Origin: Paracoccaceae bacterium
GTDB taxonomy: Bacteria; Pseudomonadota; Alphaproteobacteria; Rhodobacterales; Rhodobacteraceae
Length of the DNA: 64,000 nt
Direction: 5' to 3'
NCBI GenBank assembly: GCA_018222585.1
Contig: JAAFAB010000001.1
Span: 656,198 to 720,197 of the forward strand
Shown: in pieces, positions 54,498 through 62,573 of the stretch
Layout: each line of letters starts with the position of its first letter
How positions within the stretch are numbered: the stretch's first letter is position 1
Notes under the pieces: model-generated
Database searches by the model: none
Told to the model about the DNA's origin: nothing
The model's input: only the letters and a program-made list of their open reading frames with translations
Position numbers and translations under genes: made by a program

Positions 54498-55319
54498 ATG
54501 GTCAGAGGCAAGGTGAAATGGCAGGATCTGCCACCGGGGATGGAAGATCCGCTGACCTGGGCGGTCACCTCGCGCGATTCCGGGACGATCGCGATGGTCG
54601 CCCGCGCGCTGGAGGCCGAGGAGGTCGCCCTCGCCTACCAGCCGGTGCTGCGCGCGGGCAGCGGCCAGGTCGCCTTTCACGAGGGGCTGATCCGCGTCTA
54701 CGATCCGGCCGGGCGGATCATCCCGGCGGCCGATTTCATCCCCGCCGTGGAAAGCACCGAACTGGGCCGCATCGTCGATTGCGCGGCGCTGGAGATGGGG
54801 TTGCAAACCCTCGAGGACCAACAGGACCTGCGGATCTCGATCAACATGTCGGCGCGCTCCATCGGCTATCCGCGCTGGATGCAGGTGCTGACCCGCGGGC
54901 TGGACCGCGACCCGACCCTGGGCGAGAGGCTGATCCTGGAGATCACCGAACATTCCGCCATGGTCATCCCCGAGTTGGTCACCTGCTTCATGCGCGATAT
55001 CCAGGCCCGCGGCGTCTGCTTCGCGCTCGACGATTTCGGCTCGGGCCATACCTCCTTCCGCCACCTCCGGGACTTCTACTTCGACATCCTGAAGCTGGAC
55101 GCGCTGTTCACCCGCGGCATCGCCCGCAACCCGGACAACCAGGTGCTGACCCAGGCGCTGCTGGTGATCGCCGACCAGCTTGACATGTTCACCGTCGCCG
55201 AGGCGGTCGAGACCGAGGAAGATGCGACCTGGCTGGAAGCCAACGGGGTGGAATACCTTCAGGGCTACTACTACGGCGCACCGACGATCCACCCCCCCTG
55301 GCACCGGGACGAAAGCTAG
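54498..55319 (+). CDS. EAL-domain protein, probable cyclic-di-GMP phosphodiesterase
   Basis: The 273-residue protein is a single EAL domain with no GGDEF, PAS or membrane segment. The signature reads EGLIRVYDP (62-70) in place of EALLR; Gly for Ala is tolerated in some active enzymes. The other metal and catalytic residues are present: NMSAR near 118, ITEHSAM, LDDFGSGHTSF near 175-185, LKLDALF and AEAVETEED, with YLQGYYYGAP at the end. It should linearise cyclic-di-GMP. The start at 54498 follows AGGAGG at nine bases. It stands between tag and phbA. Confidence 0.85.
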   Translation: MVRGKVKWQDLPPGMEDPLTWAVTSRDSGTIAMVARALEAEEVALAYQPVLRAGSGQVAFHEGLIRVYDPAGRIIPAADFIPAVESTELGRIVDCAALEMGLQTLEDQQDLRISINMSARSIGYPRWMQVLTRGLDRDPTLGERLILEITEHSAMVIPELVTCFMRDIQARGVCFALDDFGSGHTSFRHLRDFYFDILKLDALFTRGIARNPDNQVLTQALLVIADQLDMFTVAEAVETEEDATWLEANGVEYLQGYYYGAPTIHPPWHRDES

Positions 55320-55369
55320 GCAACCGGCAGGGGCTCGCCACCCGTGACGCCGCGCCACGCGCAGCACTG

Positions 55370-55398
55370 TTGAGACGCTAGGTCATTCGCGTTATCCA
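55370..55398 (+). promoter_or_regulatory. Promoter of phbA
   Basis: TTGAGA (55370-55375) and TATCCA (55393-55398) are 17 bases apart and lie about 45 bases before the phbA ATG. An operator-like copy (CAGACGCCAAGGGGCGATAG, 55397-55416) lies at the expected start of transcription. Confidence 0.5.
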
Positions 55399-55442
55399 GA
55401 CGCCAAGGGGCGATAGATGCCTCGCCAGGTGGAGGAACCTAA

Positions 55443-56618
55443 ATGACCAATGTCGTAATCGCATCCGCGGCCCGTACACCCGTCGGATCCTTCCTCGGCT
55501 CTTTCGCCAGCACGCCCGCCCACGACCTGGGCGCCGCGGTCCTGGCCGAGATCGTCGCCCGCGCAGGGATTGACAAATCCGAGGTTTCCGAAACCATCCT
55601 GGGCCAGGTCCTGACTGCGGGTCAGGGCCAGAACCCGGCCCGCCAGGCCCATGTCAACGCCGGACTGCCGGTTGAATCCGCCGCCTGGAGCATCAACCAG
55701 GTGTGTGGCTCGGGCCTGCGCGCCGTGGCGCTTGGCGCCCAGCACATCCTGCTCGGCGATGCCGGGATCGTGGCCGCCGGCGGGCAGGAAAACATGTCCC
55801 TCGCCCCCCATGTCGCGCACCTGCGCGCGGGGCACAAGATGGGCGATGTCTCCTACATCGACTCGATGATCCGCGACGGCCTCTGGGATGCTTTCAACGG
55901 CTACCACATGGGCCAGACCGCCGAGAATGTCGCGAACCAGTGGCAGATCTCTCGCGAGCAGCAGGACGAATTCGCCGTCGCCAGCCAGAACAAGGCCGAG
56001 GCCGCGCAGAAGGCCGGCAAGTTCGCGGATGAGATCGTTCCCTTCACCGTCAAGACCCGCAAGGGCGAGATTGTCGTCGACCAGGACGAATACATCCGCC
56101 ACGGCGCCACGCTGGAGGCCATGCAGAAGCTGCGCCCCGCCTTCACCAAGGACGGCTCGGTCACTGCGGCCAATGCCTCGGGCATCAACGACGGCGCCGC
56201 CGGGGTCCTGCTGATGAGCGCCGAGGAAGCCGAGAAGCGCGGTATCGAACCGCTGGCGCGCATCGTCTCCTATGCCACCGCCGGGCTCGACCCCTCGATC
56301 ATGGGCGTCGGCCCGATCCATGCCTCGAAGAAGGCGCTGGACAAGGCAGGCTGGAAGGCCACCGACCTCGACCTGGTCGAGGCGAACGAGGCTTTCGCCG
56401 CGCAGGCCTGCGCGGTCAACAAGGACATGGGCTGGGATCCCTCGATCGTGAACGTCAACGGTGGCGCCATCGCCATCGGTCACCCGATCGGCGCCTCGGG
56501 CTGCCGGGTGCTGAACACCCTGCTGTTCGAGATGAAGCGGCGGGGGGCGAAGAAGGGCCTTGCCACGCTCTGCATCGGGGGCGGCATGGGTGTCGCGATG
56601 TGCGTCGAACGCCCCTGA
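55443..56618 (+). CDS. phbA: Acetyl-CoA C-acetyltransferase (beta-ketothiolase)
   Basis: PhbA joins two acetyl-CoA to acetoacetyl-CoA, the first step of polyhydroxybutyrate synthesis. The 391-residue protein shows the thiolase active sites: nucleophilic Cys88 in [22 protein letters not shown] near 118-128, [24 protein letters not shown], His in [14 protein letters not shown] near 340-353 and the second Cys in [15 protein letters not shown] is seven bases before the ATG. It is followed by a strong terminator and then phbB with its own promoter. Confidence 0.96.
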   Translation: MTNVVIASAARTPVGSFLGSFASTPAHDLGAAVLAEIVARAGIDKSEVSETILGQVLTAGQGQNPARQAHVNAGLPVESAAWSINQVCGSGLRAVALGAQHILLGDAGIVAAGGQENMSLAPHVAHLRAGHKMGDVSYIDSMIRDGLWDAFNGYHMGQTAENVANQWQISREQQDEFAVASQNKAEAAQKAGKFADEIVPFTVKTRKGEIVVDQDEYIRHGATLEAMQKLRPAFTKDGSVTAANASGINDGAAGVLLMSAEEAEKRGIEPLARIVSYATAGLDPSIMGVGPIHASKKALDKAGWKATDLDLVEANEAFAAQACAVNKDMGWDPSIVNVNGGAIAIGHPIGASGCRVLNTLLFEMKRRGAKKGLATLCIGGGMGVAMCVERP

Positions 56619-56625
56619 ACGGATT

Positions 56626-56655
56626 GAAAGGCGCCTTCGGGCGCCTTTCATTTTT
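56626..56655 (+). terminator. UUCG-tetraloop terminator of phbA
   Basis: GAAAGGCGCC (56626-56635) and GGCGCCTTTC (56640-56649) form a perfect ten-pair stem with loop TTCG, followed by ATTTTT. This is the best intrinsic terminator in the window. Confidence 0.88.
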
Positions 56656-56667
56656 CTGTCAGCGGGT

Positions 56668-56696
56668 TATAACGAGTTGACGCCAAGTGGCGTCAA
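56668..56696 (+). promoter_or_regulatory. phbB -10 box and 20-base palindromic operator
   Basis: TATAAC (56668-56673) could be a -10 box; the -35 candidate CTTTCA (56645-56650) is weak. The perfect palindrome TTGACGCCAAGTGGCGTCAA (56677-56696) lies at the predicted start of transcription. A related sequence lies at the same place before phbA. Confidence 0.5.
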
Positions 56697-56723
56697 GTTC
56701 AGGAAATTTTCATCAGGAACGAT

Positions 56724-56769
56724 TATTGCTCCAAAGCCAGCAAAAAGGTAACAAGGTTGCGGAGCAATA
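56724..56769 (+). promoter_or_regulatory. Leader hairpin ending just before the phbB ribosome site
   Basis: TATTGCTCC (56724-56732) and GGAGCAATA (56761-56769) are perfect nine-base complements around a 28-base loop. The loop contains the shorter pair GCAA/TTGC. The arm ends two bases before GGGAGG, so it may affect translation of phbB. Confidence 0.45.
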
Positions 56770-56783
56770 GTGGGAGGTAAGAC

Positions 56784-57506
56784 ATGGCTCGAACGGCTTT
56801 GGTCACGGGGGGCACCCGGGGCATCGGTGCGGCGATTTCGAAGGCGCTGAAGGAGGCGGGCTACCAGGTGGCCGCGACTTTCGCCGGCAACGAGGAGGCC
56901 GCGGCGGCCTTCACCGCAGAGACCGGCATTCACACCTACAAGTGGAATGTCGCCTCCTACGAGGAGAGCAAGGCGGGGATCGAGAAGGTCGAGGCCGACC
57001 TGGGTCCGATCGACACCGTGGTCGCCAATGCCGGCATCACCCGCGACGCGCCCTTCCACAAGATGACGCCCGAGCAGTGGAACGAGGTGATCGGCACCAA
57101 CCTGACCGGCGTTTTCAACACCGTCCATCCGCTCTGGCCCGGTATGCGTGAACGCAAGTTCGGCCGGGTCATCGTGATCTCGTCGATCAACGGGCAGAAG
57201 GGGCAATTCGCCCAGGTCAACTATGCCGCCACCAAGGCCGGCGACCTCGGCATCGTCAAGAGCCTGGCCCAGGAGGGCGCGCGCTACGGCATCACCGCCA
57301 ACGCCATCTGCCCGGGCTACATCGCGACCGAGATGGTCATGGCGGTGCCCGAGAAGGTGCGCGATGCCATCGTGGCGCAGATCCCGACCGGCCGCCTGGG
57401 CGAGCCGGAGGAGATCGCCCGCTGCGTGCTCTTCCTCGCCGGAGAGGACGCGACCTTCCTCAACGGCTCGACGATCTCGGCCAACGGCGGTCAGTTCTTC
57501 GTGTGA
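56784..57506 (+). CDS. phbB: Acetoacetyl-CoA reductase
   Basis: PhbB reduces acetoacetyl-CoA to (R)-3-hydroxybutyryl-CoA with NADPH, the second step of polyhydroxybutyrate synthesis. The 240-residue short-chain dehydrogenase has the nucleotide motif TGGTRGIG (8-15), NAG near 82-84, and the catalytic set Ser133/134, Tyr147 and Lys151 in NYAATKAG. The C terminus GNNGGQFFV-like end (ANGGQFFV) is typical of PhbB. GGGAGG is seven bases before the ATG. It is transcribed separately from phbA, which ends in a terminator. Confidence 0.95.
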   Translation: MARTALVTGGTRGIGAAISKALKEAGYQVAATFAGNEEAAAAFTAETGIHTYKWNVASYEESKAGIEKVEADLGPIDTVVANAGITRDAPFHKMTPEQWNEVIGTNLTGVFNTVHPLWPGMRERKFGRVIVISSINGQKGQFAQVNYAATKAGDLGIVKSLAQEGARYGITANAICPGYIATEMVMAVPEKVRDAIVAQIPTGRLGEPEEIARCVLFLAGEDATFLNGSTISANGGQFFV

Positions 57507-57637
57507 TGTCCGCGTCATGCGGAGGCGACGCCGGGGATGTCCCCGGCGTTTCGCATGTTCGGGCCACAGATCCCGGGCCTGCCGAACCGGCCAAATCCAC
57601 CGGATGAGGGGCGCAACACCACGTTGACGCAACGAAA

Positions 57638-57670
57638 GACGGGCGACAGTCATCCTCTCTGTCGCCCGTC
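57638..57670 (-). terminator. Terminator of the DUF465 gene
   Basis: GACGGGCGACAG (57638-57649) and CTGTCGCCCGTC (57659-57670) form a perfect 12-bp stem with a nine-base loop. Reading on the minus strand it is followed by TTTCGTT. It lies about 100 bases after the DUF465 stop and could also end phbB transcripts from the other side. Confidence 0.55.
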
Positions 57671-57770
57671 CCAGCCCGAAGGGGTCTTCGGGGATGTCCC
57701 ATTCTGGAGGTGCGCCGTCCGGACCGCCCGGCGCTGGCGGGGTCAGATCATGTGCTCCGGGGCACGGCGA

Positions 57771-57941
57771 TCAGTGGGCGCCGGCCAGCCGGTTGATCTC
57801 TTCCTTGAGGCGCAGTTTCTGCTTTTTCAGCGAGGTAATCTCGAGGTCGGAGACGCCGGGCGCGCGCTGCGCCTCGTCCACGGCCGCCGAGAGCGAGGCG
57901 TGTTTCTTCTTCAGTTCTTCGACGTGGGAAGACAAGCTCAT
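57771..57941 (-). CDS. DUF465 / YdcH family small protein
   Basis: The 56-residue protein (SSHVEELKKKHASLSAAVDEAQRAPGVSDLEITSLKKQKLRLKEEINRLAG) is a short helical hairpin with the DUF465/YdcH pattern, in which the two helices are joined by a turn near PGVSD. It is charged, has no membrane segment, and probably forms a coiled coil. Function is unknown. The start at 57941 is preceded by GGAG at nine bases; the longer upstream frame has no family sequence. Confidence 0.85.
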   Translation of the reverse strand: MSLSSHVEELKKKHASLSAAVDEAQRAPGVSDLEITSLKKQKLRLKEEINRLAGAH

Positions 57942-58134
57942 CTTGGGGGACTCCTCTCTGGTTGCGGTGCCTTCAGTGCAGCACACTTTCGCATTTCTGT
58001 CACGTTCGTCGAAAGAGATTGCGGAGGTAGAGGTTTCCCAAGCGTAAATACGCACAGGATTCCGGTCGTTTCAGAGCCGAAACACGCGCAAATCCGCCGA
58101 GATCACGGGCCTCGATCACATGTTTACCAGCCTG

Positions 58135-58896
58135 TCACCCGAAGAGAAGCGGCGCCGAGTCGCGCAGGATGCGACTCGCCTCAGGCGTGTAGTCCTCGCG
58201 GTCGCCATCATGGGCGGCGGCAGCGTGCAGCAGCAGTCCGGCGTGCAGTCGGAAGGCCGCCCGCCCGTTCTTGCGCCCACGCAGCAGGACCAGTTGGCTT
58301 TCGCGCCCCTGTCGCGGCAGCAGCGGCTTAAGTTCCAGCGATCCAAGCCGCGCCGCGAAGGCCGTCATCAGCTCCGGCAGCCGCTCGGCCCGGTGAATGA
58401 AGGTCACGGTGCCGCCGGGCTTGCACCGCTTCGCCGCCGCCTCGACCCAGGTCGCCAGCGGGGTCTCCTCGCCCAGGGCGCCCTCGCGCCCCGGCTCGAC
58501 CGCGCGGGTCGAGGCATCGCGGCGAAAGTAGGGAGGGTTGGCGATCACATGGTCGAACTGCGCCTGCCGCAGTGCCTCGGGCATCGCGGCCAGGTCACCT
58601 TCGTGCACCTGCATCTCCAGCCCGTTGCCGGATGCATTGCGCCGCGCCAGCGCCGCGTAGACGGGCTGGCGTTCCAGCCCGTGCAGCACAAGCCCCGACA
58701 ACCGGCGCCCCGCACAGAGCGCCGCCGCCCCTGCGCCGCAGCCCAGATCCAGCAGGCTCTCGCCCGGCCGGGCCTGCACCGAGGCGGCCAGAAGCACCGG
58801 ATCGACCCCGGCGCGATAGCCTTTCAGGGGTTGCTGCAGGATCAGCCTGCCGCCGAGGAACCTGTCGGCGCTCAGGGCCTCGCCGGCGCCGCTCAC
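58135..58896 (-). CDS. TrmN6/YfiC-like methyltransferase
   Basis: The 253-residue protein has SAM motif I LLDLGCGAGAAALCAG near 48-63 and the N6-adenine motif IANPPYFR near 119-126, as in tRNA1(Val) (adenine37-N6)-methyltransferase. QPLKGYRAGVDPVLLAASV, before motif I, is the YfiC/TrmN6 signature, so a tRNA N6-adenine methylase is likely, though RsmC-type rRNA enzymes share the NPPY. The start overlaps the DUF2007 stop by four bases, so they are coupled. Confidence 0.82.
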   Translation of the reverse strand: MSGAGEALSADRFLGGRLILQQPLKGYRAGVDPVLLAASVQARPGESLLDLGCGAGAAALCAGRRLSGLVLHGLERQPVYAALARRNASGNGLEMQVHEGDLAAMPEALRQAQFDHVIANPPYFRRDASTRAVEPGREGALGEETPLATWVEAAAKRCKPGGTVTFIHRAERLPELMTAFAARLGSLELKPLLPRQGRESQLVLLRGRKNGRAAFRLHAGLLLHAAAAHDGDREDYTPEASRILRDSAPLLFG

Positions 58897-59108
58897 GCGC
58901 CCTCCGACAGCCCGTTGTCGCGCATAACCTCTTCCGCCGCCTCGAAATCGTCATCCAGAACCATCAGCCGACGGGGAAAGATTCCGATAGACCCTTCCAG
59001 AACGCTCATGTTTACGTCCATTTCAAAGCAGTCTATATCCTCCCCCTGAAGCAGGGCCTTGGCAAAGGCCAGGCGGGTGGGATCGGTACTGCGCAGAAGT
59101 TCTCTCAT
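58893..59108 (-). CDS. DUF2007 family protein
   Basis: The 71-residue protein has the DUF2007 form: MRELLRSTDPTRLAFAKALLQGEDIDCFEMDVNMSVLEGSIGIFPRRLMVLDDDFEAAEEVMRDNG. The family is thought to bind small ligands or act in signalling, but its role is not known. It is four bases overlapped by the methyltransferase gene downstream and diverges from the polyprenyl synthase gene. Confidence 0.85.
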   Translation of the reverse strand: MRELLRSTDPTRLAFAKALLQGEDIDCFEMDVNMSVLEGSIGIFPRRLMVLDDDFEAAEEVMRDNGLSEGA

Positions 59109-59191
59109 GAGTTCAGCACTAGCCGAGCACCGCCGGGATTTCCAGATCCTTCGGCCGGCACCGCCCGGCCCAGACAGAGGGGAGAGCCGGG

Positions 59192-60187
59192 TTGGACCAG
59201 GTCACAGCCAAACCGCATGACGCCCTGGCAAAGCTGCTGCAGCCAGAGCTTGAGGCCACCGGCCAGCTGATCCGCGCGCGGATGGAAAGCCGCCATGCGC
59301 CGCGCATTCCGCAGGTCACCGCGCATCTGGTCGACGCCGGCGGCAAGCGCCTGCGCCCGATGCTGACCCTCGCGGCGGCGAAGCTCTGCGGTTACCAGGG
59401 CCCCTACCACGTCCACCTGGCCGCCACGGTTGAATTCATCCACACAGCCACCCTGCTGCACGACGACGTGGTCGACGAAAGCCAGCAACGGCGCGGGCGT
59501 CCCACGGCCAACCTGCTTTGGGACAACCAGTCTTCGGTGCTGGTCGGCGACTACCTCTTTGCCCGCGCGTTTCAGATGATGGTCGAGCCGGGCAACCTGC
59601 GCGTCCTCGACATCCTGTCCTCCGCCGCGACCACCATCGCCGAGGGCGAGGTGCTGCAGCTCTCCGCAGCGCAGGACCTGGCGACCACGGAAGAGACCTA
59701 TATCACCATCGTGCGCGGCAAGACCGCCGCGCTGTTCTCGGCCGCGACCGAGTCGGGCGCCGTGCTGGCCGGGGCCCCCGAAGAGCATGTGAAGGCGCTG
59801 TTCGCCTATGGCGACGCGCTTGGCATTGCCTTCCAGATGGCCGACGACCTGCTGGACTACCAGGGCGACAGCGGCCAGACCGGCAAGAACATCGGCGACG
59901 ATTTCCGCGAGCGCAAACTGACGCTGCCGGTGATCCGCGCCATTGCCGCCGCCGACGAGGAAGAGCGCGATTTCTGGCGCCGCACCATCGCGCGCGGCAA
60001 GCAGGACGAGGGCGACCTGGATCAGGCCCTCGCGCTGTTCGAAAAGCACGGCACGCTGGAGAGCACACGCCAGACGGCGCTCGACTGGTCCGCGAAGGCC
60101 CGCGAGGCGCTGAAGGCCCTGCCCGAGAGCGAGATCAGCAACCTGCTGTCGGACCTGGCCGCCTACGTGGTCGCCCGCCTGAACTGA
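59192..60187 (+). CDS. ispB: Polyprenyl (octa/decaprenyl) diphosphate synthase
   Basis: The enzyme lengthens farnesyl or geranyl diphosphate with isopentenyl diphosphate to make the ubiquinone side chain. The 331-residue protein has the two aspartate-rich motifs DDVVD (91-95) and DDLLD (218-222) with their flanking TLLHDDVVDES and QMADDLLDYQGD, and GGKRLRPMLTLAAA near 50-63. The chain length (octaprenyl or decaprenyl) is not decided by these motifs. The start is an unusual TTG at 59192 with GGGGAG about nine bases upstream; no ATG exists in a good position. Confidence 0.92.
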   Translation: MDQVTAKPHDALAKLLQPELEATGQLIRARMESRHAPRIPQVTAHLVDAGGKRLRPMLTLAAAKLCGYQGPYHVHLAATVEFIHTATLLHDDVVDESQQRRGRPTANLLWDNQSSVLVGDYLFARAFQMMVEPGNLRVLDILSSAATTIAEGEVLQLSAAQDLATTEETYITIVRGKTAALFSAATESGAVLAGAPEEHVKALFAYGDALGIAFQMADDLLDYQGDSGQTGKNIGDDFRERKLTLPVIRAIAAADEEERDFWRRTIARGKQDEGDLDQALALFEKHGTLESTRQTALDWSAKAREALKALPESEISNLLSDLAAYVVARLN

Positions 60188-60221
60188 GGCCCCAGGGCTT
60201 TTGCCGTAGCTGGCGCCGGGG

Positions 60222-61238
60222 TCAGTCGAAGATCCCGGCGACCCGTCCCAGCAGCATGAAGGCCCGCGCCGTGCGGGTCTCCGAGAGGTCCTGGATTTCC
60301 TGGTCCGAGGCGATCTTCTCGAACTCCACCAGCATCTTGTCGAACCGCCGCAGGAAATGGTGCCCAGCATCGCGGAAGATCGGATCCTGCTTCATCCGGC
60401 CCGCCGCCAGCGCCAGGGAGGACCGGTCGCGTATCCCGCCGAGCGCAGCCACCTGGCGCCCCCGCTCGCCGGAGGCGAAGCGGCGCCAGATCTCGGAACG
60501 TGCCAGGTCGGGGCGCAGGTCGTCCATGTAGATGCCGTCCTGGCTGAGCAGCGTCAGCACGTCCTGTGCCGCCTGGATCAGCAGCGCCGTCTGCCGGTCC
60601 TTCAGCGCCTTGCGCAGGGCTGCAAAGCCCTCTTCGTCCTCGGCGGTTTCGGGGAAGTTCAGCGCGCGGATGAAGTCCTCGCGGCTCAGCGGCGCGGCGC
60701 GAGCCTCGGGCGGGGTCTCCAGCGGCAACGCCTCCTGGCCCTCGTCCTCGGCCCGGGGGGCGGGTGCCGGGGCGACCGGGCGCGGCTCCTGCGCCACCGA
60801 ATGCTCGCGGATCGAGGTGAAGGTCAGCAGCGCCGTCTCGGTCTTGCGCTGCGCGACGGCGATCTCGTCCAGCTTGCGCGCGATGGTGCTGTCGCCGCCC
60901 TTCTGGTTCTGGTTCACGTAGGCTTGGCGGATGGCGTCGATGGCGGTGCGCAGCCGGGCGCTTTCCTCGCGCATCACCCGGGCCGAGCGCGCGGCCATGG
61001 CCGCCACCCAGACCAGCACCACCGGCATCAGCACGGCAAAGACGGTCAGCACCAGCCGCAGAGAGCTGTCGGCCCCGGCGTCCGATCCGTCATAGAGAAA
61101 GACGAAATACACCGCCGCGCCGAGCAGCCAGAACAGGCTGAGGATCAGCGCGATCGCCTCGGCGGCGGTCATGCCGGGGGCACCGGCGCTGTCATAGGCC
61201 CCTACCAGGGTCGGTCTGCTCTGCTGGCTGTCACTCAT
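60222..61238 (-). CDS. Conserved membrane-anchored hypothetical protein
   Basis: The 338-residue protein has two membrane helices near its N terminus (AAEAIALILSLFWLLGAAVYFVFLY, about 25-49, and SLRLVLTVFAVLMPVVLVWVAAMAA, about 59-83) and a long soluble tail that is mostly helical, with heptad-like charged stretches and a Pro/Ala/Glu-rich linker around 150-180. No known domain or catalytic motif was recognised. The start at 61238 is chosen because earlier frames are long and unlike the rest; its ribosome site is weak. It converges with the polyprenyl synthase gene and lies downstream of greA on the same strand. Confidence 0.65.
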   Translation of the reverse strand: MSDSQQSRPTLVGAYDSAGAPGMTAAEAIALILSLFWLLGAAVYFVFLYDGSDAGADSSLRLVLTVFAVLMPVVLVWVAAMAARSARVMREESARLRTAIDAIRQAYVNQNQKGGDSTIARKLDEIAVAQRKTETALLTFTSIREHSVAQEPRPVAPAPAPRAEDEGQEALPLETPPEARAAPLSREDFIRALNFPETAEDEEGFAALRKALKDRQTALLIQAAQDVLTLLSQDGIYMDDLRPDLARSEIWRRFASGERGRQVAALGGIRDRSSLALAAGRMKQDPIFRDAGHHFLRRFDKMLVEFEKIASDQEIQDLSETRTARAFMLLGRVAGIFD

Positions 61239-61516
61239 TGCCGCGTTCTGCACCTTGCTTGAACCGCGTCGCATCCGTCCCGAGGACGGGCTCCGCTCAC
61301 TGGCCTCGAACCCGTCCAGCCGGTAGGCCAGCCGGGCCTCGCCCGCCGGGATCGAGATCGGTCCCTGCGGGGCGTTGTTCAGCGGGTGGGTCCGCGCGAA
61401 ACGCGGTCTTTCCCCCTCGCGGGACCCCGCCTCGACGGGGCCGCCTCCTGTCGTCCTGCTGCCCAAGTTCACGTGCCTTTGGTCGGCGCGGCGGTCCCGC
61501 GCTTCATCGCTTCAGC

Positions 61517-61987
61517 TTATTCGTAAACGATTTTGAGAACTTCGTAAGACTTTTCACCACCGGGGGTGCGCACCTCGACGGAGTCGCCTTCCTCCTTGCC
61601 GATCAGCGCGCGCGCGATCGGGGATTTGACGTTCAACAGGCCAGCCTCGATGTTGGCTTCCTGTTCACCGACGATCTGCCAGGTCTTTTCCTCGTCGGTA
61701 TCCTCGTCGACCAGGGTCACCTTGGCGCCGAACTTGATCGAACCGGACAGCGTGCGGGGGTCGATCACATCGGCAAGGCCGATGAGGCCCTCAAGCTCCT
61801 TGATCCGGCCCTCGATGAAACTCTGTTTCTCGCGGGCAGAGTGGTACTCGGCATTTTCCGACAGGTCCCCGTGCTCACGCGCTTCGGCGATTGCCCGGAT
61901 GATTTCGGGACGTTCGACGGACTTGAGCTGCTTGAGCTCGGACTCCAGCTTCTGAAAGCCGGCTCGGGTCATCGGTACTTTTTCCAT
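61517..61987 (-). CDS. greA: Transcription elongation factor GreA
   Basis: GreA rescues backtracked RNA polymerase by stimulating cleavage of the nascent transcript. The 156-residue protein has the coiled-coil N-terminal domain ([70 protein letters not shown]) with the tip residues in GDLSENAEY that place acidic side chains at the polymerase active site, and a C-terminal FKBP-like domain ([32 protein letters not shown]). AGGAGG is six bases before the ATG at 61987. The length matches the family. Confidence 0.97.
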   Translation of the reverse strand: MEKVPMTRAGFQKLESELKQLKSVERPEIIRAIAEAREHGDLSENAEYHSAREKQSFIEGRIKELEGLIGLADVIDPRTLSGSIKFGAKVTLVDEDTDEEKTWQIVGEQEANIEAGLLNVKSPIARALIGKEEGDSVEVRTPGGEKSYEVLKIVYE

Positions 61988-62008
61988 CGGGCCCTCCTCA
62001 GGCACGGA

Positions 62009-62033
62009 GAAAGGGGCCGCCCGGGCCCCTTTC
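62009..62033 (-). terminator. Terminator of the VOC gene, upstream of greA
   Basis: GAAAGGGGCC (62009-62018) and GGCCCCTTTC (62024-62033) form a perfect ten-pair stem with a five-base loop. It lies in the 126 bases between the VOC stop and the greA start and probably ends the VOC transcript. Confidence 0.7.
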
Positions 62034-62113
62034 GTCTGTTCTTATCGGTCCAGATACCTGACCCAAAGACGCGGGTCATTGCAAGCGGTTTGCGCCTGCC
62101 GAGGCGGCGCCCC

Positions 62114-62497
62114 TCAGTGCTGGTGAGAGGCGACCTCCCACTCGATCCCGTCATCGTCCAGAAAGTAGAACCGCCGCCCCGGCGCGTAATCGCCGTGGTT
62201 GATCGGCTCGAAACCGGCCTTCTCGACCCGGGTCTGGACAGCGCCGATATCCTCCTCGGTGAAGACCGCGAGATGGTTCAGGCTGCCCTGCGTCCGGTAG
62301 CGCGCGGCGCGCGGAGCGTTCTGGCCGCCGAAAGTGAACAGCGCCACGTAGCTCTCGTCTCCGCCGACATGGACGGTACGGCCGGTCTGCATCCCGGCCC
62401 CCTGCCAGCGGATCTTCCAGCCGAAGACATCACAGAGCCAGGCCGCCGTGGCCTCGGGATCGTTCACGGTGATATTCGCGTGTTCCAGACGGATCAT
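62114..62497 (-). CDS. VOC (glyoxalase/bleomycin-resistance) family protein
   Basis: The 127-residue protein has the first VOC module MIRLEHANITVNDPEATAAWLCDVFGWKIRWQG and a second half TQGSLNHLAVFTEEDIGAVQTRVEKAGFEP followed by DYAPGRRFYFLDDDGIEWEVASHQH. Metal ligands are likely His6, His in NHLAVF and Glu in GIEWEV. Function (glyoxalase, antibiotic sequestration or dioxygenase) is not clear. The start at 62497 follows GAGGG; an earlier ATG at 62506 is possible. A SoxR box lies just upstream, shared with divergent soxR. Confidence 0.8.
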   Translation of the reverse strand: MIRLEHANITVNDPEATAAWLCDVFGWKIRWQGAGMQTGRTVHVGGDESYVALFTFGGQNAPRAARYRTQGSLNHLAVFTEEDIGAVQTRVEKAGFEPINHGDYAPGRRFYFLDDDGIEWEVASHQH

Positions 62498-62541
62498 TGC
62501 CCTCATCCTTCCAGGAATGTTTGTGTTGCGTGATCTTCCGA

Positions 62542-62559
62542 CCTCAAGCACACTTGAGA
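62542..62559. promoter_or_regulatory. SoxR box between the VOC gene and soxR
   Basis: CCTCAAG-CACA-CTTGAGA at 62542-62559 contains the perfect inverted repeat CTCAAG (62543-62548) and CTTGAG (62553-62558), the form of the SoxR operator. On the minus strand TTGCTC and GAAGAT flank it with a 19-base spacer, the long spacing used by MerR-family activators, pointing to the VOC gene. Confidence 0.8.
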
Positions 62560-62573
62560 GCAAGGAGAAAGAA

